In this document: one piece after another, positions 23,774 through 27,064 of the stretch
How positions within the stretch are numbered: position 1 is the first letter of the stretch
Layout of the letters: each line of letters begins with the position of its first letter
NCBI GenBank assembly: GCA_026692885.1
Contig: JAPLNJ010000309.1
Coordinates: 1 to 27,064 of the forward strand
Direction of reading: 5' to 3'
Length of the DNA: 27,064 bases
Origin: Planctomycetota bacterium
GTDB taxonomy: Bacteria; Planctomycetota; Planctomycetia; Pirellulales; Pirellulaceae
Notes under the pieces: model-generated
The model's database searches: none
What the model was told of the DNA's origin: nothing
Seen by the model: the letters and a program-made list of their open reading frames with translations, nothing else
Translations under genes and position numbers: made by a program

Positions 23774-23982
23774 TGGACGGCCCCGGGAGGTTGGATAGTG
23801 CGGAAGATAATCCCGCCGCCCCGCCGCGACTTCTTTGCCTTCTCGCCCTTCAAGTAGCGATCGGCTTCGATCAGTTCGGGCAACGACTTGGCGGACTGGC
23901 TGCTGGAACCCTGGCTGAACGAGGTGGAGGCAAATCCATCCTTTGCCAGCGTTTCGATCGTGTCTTGGATCTCGTCTGCCAT
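23770..23982 (-). CDS. gpW-like head-tail connector protein
   Basis: A 70-residue protein. The ORF is open further upstream, but ATG 23982 (MADEIQDTIETLAKDG) has GGGAG six bases before it and gives the length of lambda gpW (68). SAKSLPELIEADRYL is the S..L...I...YL helix of such joiners, and the basic KAKKSRRGGGIIF end with IQPPG is typical of this position. In lambda-like phages this gene lies between terminase and portal and is needed to attach the tail. Here it is the first gene of the phage module, with a chromosomal-type terminator 115 bp upstream and no terminase. Its stop overlaps the portal start. Confidence 0.65.
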   Translation of the reverse strand: MADEIQDTIETLAKDGFASTSFSQGSSSQSAKSLPELIEADRYLKGEKAKKSRRGGGIIFRTIQPPGAVQ

Positions 23983-24092
23983 AGGCTTCTCCCAGGTTGC
24001 GGGCGATGGTGTCGATCCATCCAGGTCAGGCGTATGAGGCCCAACTGAGCGCCGGCCCGCCCGCAGTAGCAACCAGCCGTCGAGCAAGAACG

Positions 24093-24131
24093 AAAAAAGG
24101 CCAATCGGGGAAGTCGGCCCCGACTGGCCTT
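24093..24131 (-). terminator. Strong intrinsic terminator separating kinase region from phage module
   Basis: A 14-bp stem (24097-24110 with 24118-24131) closes a seven-base loop. On the minus-strand RNA the single imperfect pair is a G-U wobble, and the stem is followed by six U (complement of 24098-24093). On the plus strand the same position is A-C, so the element is built for minus-strand transcription. It should stop transcripts from the sigma/kinase genes before the connector gene, so the phage module must have its own promoter in the 114 bp between terminator and connector start; I see no convincing -35/-10 there. Confidence 0.9.
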
Positions 24132-24158
24132 CTGTCTCGCTGGTTTCGTGACGGGGGA

Positions 24159-24344
24159 TCAGCCCATCACGTCGCCGATCTGGTTGATAACGGAGATTAG
24201 AGCATTGAAACCACCATCGTTCAATACCAGCGGACCACTGTGCGATGCAGAAAACACTACCGGTAGCAATTCAGCATCTAAGCAGCTGGAAATGGTGATG
24301 CTTCGGGGGCGTCTCTCGCGCGAGGCCACAGACGCAACGACCAT
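24159..24344 (-). CDS. Small hypothetical protein between kinase and terminator
   Basis: A 61-codon frame from ATG 24344. The first 18 residues are basic (RERRPRSITISS), then a more ordinary segment follows, ending FNALISVINQIGDVMG. Its stop lies 28 bases before the terminator hairpin, the spacing expected for the last gene of a transcript. No ribosome binding site stands out and I recognise no family. It may be a small real gene, or the remnant of a larger gene lost when the phage module came to lie here. Confidence 0.35.
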   Translation of the reverse strand: MVVASVASRERRPRSITISSCLDAELLPVVFSASHSGPLVLNDGGFNALISVINQIGDVMG

Positions 24345-24409
24345 TGCAGAGCGAACCCGCCGCTCTATGCTGTTAACTCGCCTGATATGAAAAGTGTCGG
24401 TTGGGAGAA

Positions 24410-26467
24410 CTACAGTCGCTTCACCACATCGTCCGTCCAGTTAGACGGATAGGCGTACTTCAGGGACTGGAGGAGAGAGAAAATCGTTGTGTGAGCTCGG
24501 GACGTCTTCCTCCCTTGTTCATCGGTCTCGCTATACAACTCACGCACCCAGTCGACCACGGATTCTATGGTAAATGGTCTACCCACTACCGCCAGCGTTT
24601 CGTTGCGGTCCTGAGGAACTTGTGACTCAAGTTCCATCCCAGTCATCGTCACGCGGACCTCCCCGAACAAGAACGGAAACCCATTTCTCACAACTCGCGC
24701 CAAGCCGAAGAACGTGATGTCGGAGACCGAAGGTGAATAGAACTCACCGAGAATCTCCTGTCTCGCTTCACGCAGTCCGGTGTGCCACGGATTGTAGCGG
24801 TCACCCTCTACATCGAACATCGGATTCCCAGTCCCACTGACTGCTGGCGCCCAGCCCCCTGGATTCTGGCCAACACGCTGTCCACGCCTTACGATGTAGA
24901 TCCGGTTGTCAACCGTGACAAGCGACAGATTAACGCAAAGCGGATTTGACAAGCGTGAGCTGGCAAAATCGCTTGGATCGTCCGTGCTGTACTTCTCGCG
25001 AATCGTTCGCCCATCGCGTAATCGCCAGTCAAGAGCCGAATTGGTCACCTGAGTACGGAAGTACTTGGTGACGCTTGTCCGGAGCTTGAGCGGAAAGGGT
25101 GACTCGCGTTCGTCCGATGTCTTTCCCTGTTCCAAGCGATCGATTCGGACCATCGGTCCGTTGACGAACGGCGCGCCTCGCTCGCGAGCAGCTTGCCGTC
25201 GCGGGCAGAGGATGTCCCCGTACTCGGCGAGGATGTCTGCGGGCGGCACAAATGGCTTTCTTGAGTGTTTGGCGATTATGCCATCTGGATACGAGTAGCG
25301 CATACGTCCATCACCCCCGATGAGCACATACACCTCAAGTTCGATGTTGCCCACGGGGAATTTCAGGTAGCGAGGTACTCGAAGTTGCGCTCCGGTCGGC
25401 CGTTGGTGGCGAAGGAAACGCTCTAGGTCCTGCGCGAGTTCGTAGCCTGATGCGTACCGCGCCGCTGGAGTCTGCTCCAAACACGTCATGCAGATCGCCG
25501 AAAGGTCACGGGGGACCGACGGGTTCCGCACGTCCGGCGGGGCCGCACGCTCTTGAAGGAGTCGGTCGCGGTAAGCCCATTGTCCCTCGCCGGAAAACTG
25601 CGGAATTGGTATCCGGCCGGTCAGTAGTTCATAGAGTATTACGCCGAGCGAATACACATCGGTTTCCGGCGTGAGTTCCCGACCGCCGCGGAGTCGGTCC
25701 GGGCTCATGTATGGCAACGTGCCGAGTGGGACTCCCGATGCCGTGAGCCATTGTGAATCATCCATTCTCTTTGCGAGACCAAAATCGCCGATGTAGCATT
25801 TCCCCTCTGCGTCGAATAAGACATTGCTCGGCTTCATGTCGCGGTGTAGCACGCCTTGCGAGTGCATGTACCCGACTGCGATGGCAACGCCCCGAAGGAG
25901 TTCCGCGATAACCGCGAATTGGTCCTTCAAGAGATTTCGCTTGATACGATCCGAAAGGGTTCCGCCGTCCAGGAACGGCATACACAGGAATAATCGCCCA
26001 TCCGGAGCCGTCCCGATATCCAGGATCGGGACAATTTGTTTGTGCTCAAGCTTGCTACCAATCGCACCTTCTCGCAGGAATCGTTCTGCCAGTTTCCGGT
26101 CAAACTGTGCGTCCGTACGGACCATCTTGATGGCATAGTGCTCGTCGCTCGCAGGTTTGCGTTGCGCTTGATAGACCACCCCCATACCCCCGCGCCCGAT
26201 TTCGCGGAGGATCTCGTACCCAGGCAAGATAGGCTTTTCGCAGTTTTCGATCATTTCTTCGCGAAGGGCAATTAAGGCTGGCTGTTCCAGGAAGGATCTG
26301 TCGGGGTGATATGCGGCGAGAAGCGATTTTACTTCACGTTGAAGATCCAGGTCGCCAACGCATTCATTGTCAATGAATTGGTCGCGCAAAACGGGGTCGG
26401 ATATGTCTACTGCGGCGTTAAACACGTCTTGGATACGTTCGTATCGATCCTGGTCTGGGTCAGGCAT
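24410..26467 (-). CDS. Ser/Thr protein kinase with C-terminal Nudix-like domain
   Basis: A 685-residue protein. Residues 1-80 (RIQDVFNAAVDI, LLAAYHPDRSFLEQPA) are the N-terminal domain common in planctomycete kinases. Residues 84-355 form a Hanks-type kinase: GRGGMGVVY (91-99), catalytic Lys114 in AIKMV, HRDMKPSN (208-215), DFG (228-230), and TPETDVYSLGVILYELLTG. No transmembrane helix or TPR/WD repeats follow, unlike many such kinases. Instead residues about 505-645 look like a Nudix fold: IYIVRRGQRVGQNPGGWAPA, then REARQEILGE (566-575), a degenerate Nudix box, and FPFLFGEV. ATG 26467 overlaps the sigma factor stop by eight bases, so the two are coupled. It probably acts with that sigma factor in signalling. 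Confidence 0.85.
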   Translation of the reverse strand: MPDPDQDRYERIQDVFNAAVDISDPVLRDQFIDNECVGDLDLQREVKSLLAAYHPDRSFLEQPALIALREEMIENCEKPILPGYEILREIGRGGMGVVYQAQRKPASDEHYAIKMVRTDAQFDRKLAERFLREGAIGSKLEHKQIVPILDIGTAPDGRLFLCMPFLDGGTLSDRIKRNLLKDQFAVIAELLRGVAIAVGYMHSQGVLHRDMKPSNVLFDAEGKCYIGDFGLAKRMDDSQWLTASGVPLGTLPYMSPDRLRGGRELTPETDVYSLGVILYELLTGRIPIPQFSGEGQWAYRDRLLQERAAPPDVRNPSVPRDLSAICMTCLEQTPAARYASGYELAQDLERFLRHQRPTGAQLRVPRYLKFPVGNIELEVYVLIGGDGRMRYSYPDGIIAKHSRKPFVPPADILAEYGDILCPRRQAARERGAPFVNGPMVRIDRLEQGKTSDERESPFPLKLRTSVTKYFRTQVTNSALDWRLRDGRTIREKYSTDDPSDFASSRLSNPLCVNLSLVTVDNRIYIVRRGQRVGQNPGGWAPAVSGTGNPMFDVEGDRYNPWHTGLREARQEILGEFYSPSVSDITFFGLARVVRNGFPFLFGEVRVTMTGMELESQVPQDRNETLAVVGRPFTIESVVDWVRELYSETDEQGRKTSRAHTTIFSLLQSLKYAYPSNWTDDVVKRL

Positions 26468-27050
26468 GGCCTGATAACTCCCGGTACAGCCAAGTTGTCG
26501 CGAATTTCCAGTCCTTCTTAATGGTCTCGACTGAGACCTGCAATGTCTCAGCGATCTGCTGATTTGAGCATCCCGCGAAGTACCGCAACTCGACGCCTTC
26601 GGCGGCCCTAGGCCATTTCGTAGCCAGCTTGTCAAGGGCCTCGTGTACTTCAAGAACCTCGACAGTCTTGAGGTGCTCTTCCTCTGCCTTGTCCACGTCG
26701 TCAATCCTCAACGTGACAACATCCCTGCCTCGCTTTATCCTTTCGCGACGTCTGGCGTAGTCAACCAGAATCTGCCGCATCGATCGGGCGGCAATCGCGT
26801 AGAAGTGGCTACGCCCAGCAAGATCAGGCACGTCTAACGTGCCGGCTGGTCCCTGCAGTTTTAGCCAGCATTCATTTACGATCACCGTTGGTTGCAGGGT
26901 ATGCCCTGTTGCCTCGCGGGCAAACAGGCCCTCGGCAATTTCATGGAGCGTGCCATACACGCGAGTGAAGGCTTCCGCCGCTGCCGCCTGATCGCCATCC
27001 CTGGCTCGCGCGAGCAGGCTTGTCAGGTCCCCCCGGTCTGAGTCAGGCAT
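26460..27050 (-). CDS. ECF-type RNA polymerase sigma factor, Sig-70_X6 family
   Basis: A 196-residue sigma factor. Region 2 includes HTLQPTVIVNECWLKL and the SHFYAIAARSMRQILVDYAR segment that recognises the -10 element; region 4 is ELRYFAGCSNQQIAETLQVS with VETIKKDWKFA as recognition helix. These signatures are those of the TIGR02999/Sig-70_X6 group, expanded in Planctomycetes and often encoded beside Ser/Thr kinases. No anti-sigma gene is visible, and the kinase overlapping its end is the probable regulator. ATG 27050 has GGAGG seven bases upstream. Its promoter lies outside the window. Confidence 0.9.
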   Translation of the reverse strand: MPDSDRGDLTSLLARARDGDQAAAAEAFTRVYGTLHEIAEGLFAREATGHTLQPTVIVNECWLKLQGPAGTLDVPDLAGRSHFYAIAARSMRQILVDYARRRERIKRGRDVVTLRIDDVDKAEEEHLKTVEVLEVHEALDKLATKWPRAAEGVELRYFAGCSNQQIAETLQVSVETIKKDWKFATTWLYRELSGHA

Positions 27051-27064
27051 CGTCTTCCTCCCCC

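Noticed and set aside
24410..26704. Longer kinase start 79 codons upstream of the chosen ATG
   Set aside because: The extra residues are Arg/Ser-rich shadow of the sigma factor gene, while ATG 26467 gives the standard stop/start overlap and a recognised N-terminal domain.

Overview
The window is a GC-rich bacterial segment in which every supportable gene lies on the minus strand. Read in the direction of transcription (high to low coordinates), it has three parts. (1) At 24159-27050 there is a regulatory pair typical of Planctomycetes: an ECF sigma factor of the Sig-70_X6/TIGR02999 type overlapping a Ser/Thr protein kinase that carries an unusual C-terminal Nudix-like domain, then a 61-codon ORF and a strong intrinsic terminator. 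(2) At 7955-23982 there is a tailed-phage structural module: gpW-like connector, lambda-type portal, a small Pro/Gly-rich protein, a very long N-domain/protease/capsid polyprotein, a DUF2190-type decoration protein, head-tail completion proteins, tail tube, tail-assembly chaperone with a probable -1 frameshift partner, tape measure and a tail protein. (3) At 1372-7911 there is a decoration cassette: a 1020-residue mucin-like protein of poly-Thr tracts and Cys-rich modules, followed by overlapping genes for a GT-A glycosyltransferase fusion, a SAM methyltransferase and a second glycosyltransferase. A gap of about 500 bp, a sigma-like HTH gene, its terminator and a 26-bp tandem repeat array end the window.

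The organism is most likely a planctomycete carrying a prophage or prophage remnant. The evidence is the ECF/kinase pair, the HTH protein family and two kinds of palindromic intergenic repeat that resemble dispersed chromosomal elements. No terminase, integrase, replication or lysis gene is visible. The connector gene follows the kinase region directly, so the phage cluster is either truncated or domesticated, or keeps its packaging genes elsewhere.

The most notable system is the mucin-like protein with its own modification genes. The adjacent glycosyltransferase has a D-x-H metal motif and a downstream segment that recall the polypeptide GalNAc-transferases that start mucin O-glycosylation. 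I infer that the virion tail carries a Thr-rich, O-glycosylated and possibly methylated stalk built by phage-encoded enzymes. Two other points deserve attention: the break in the capsid polyprotein at a poly-G tract (coding strand), and the kinase-Nudix fusion.
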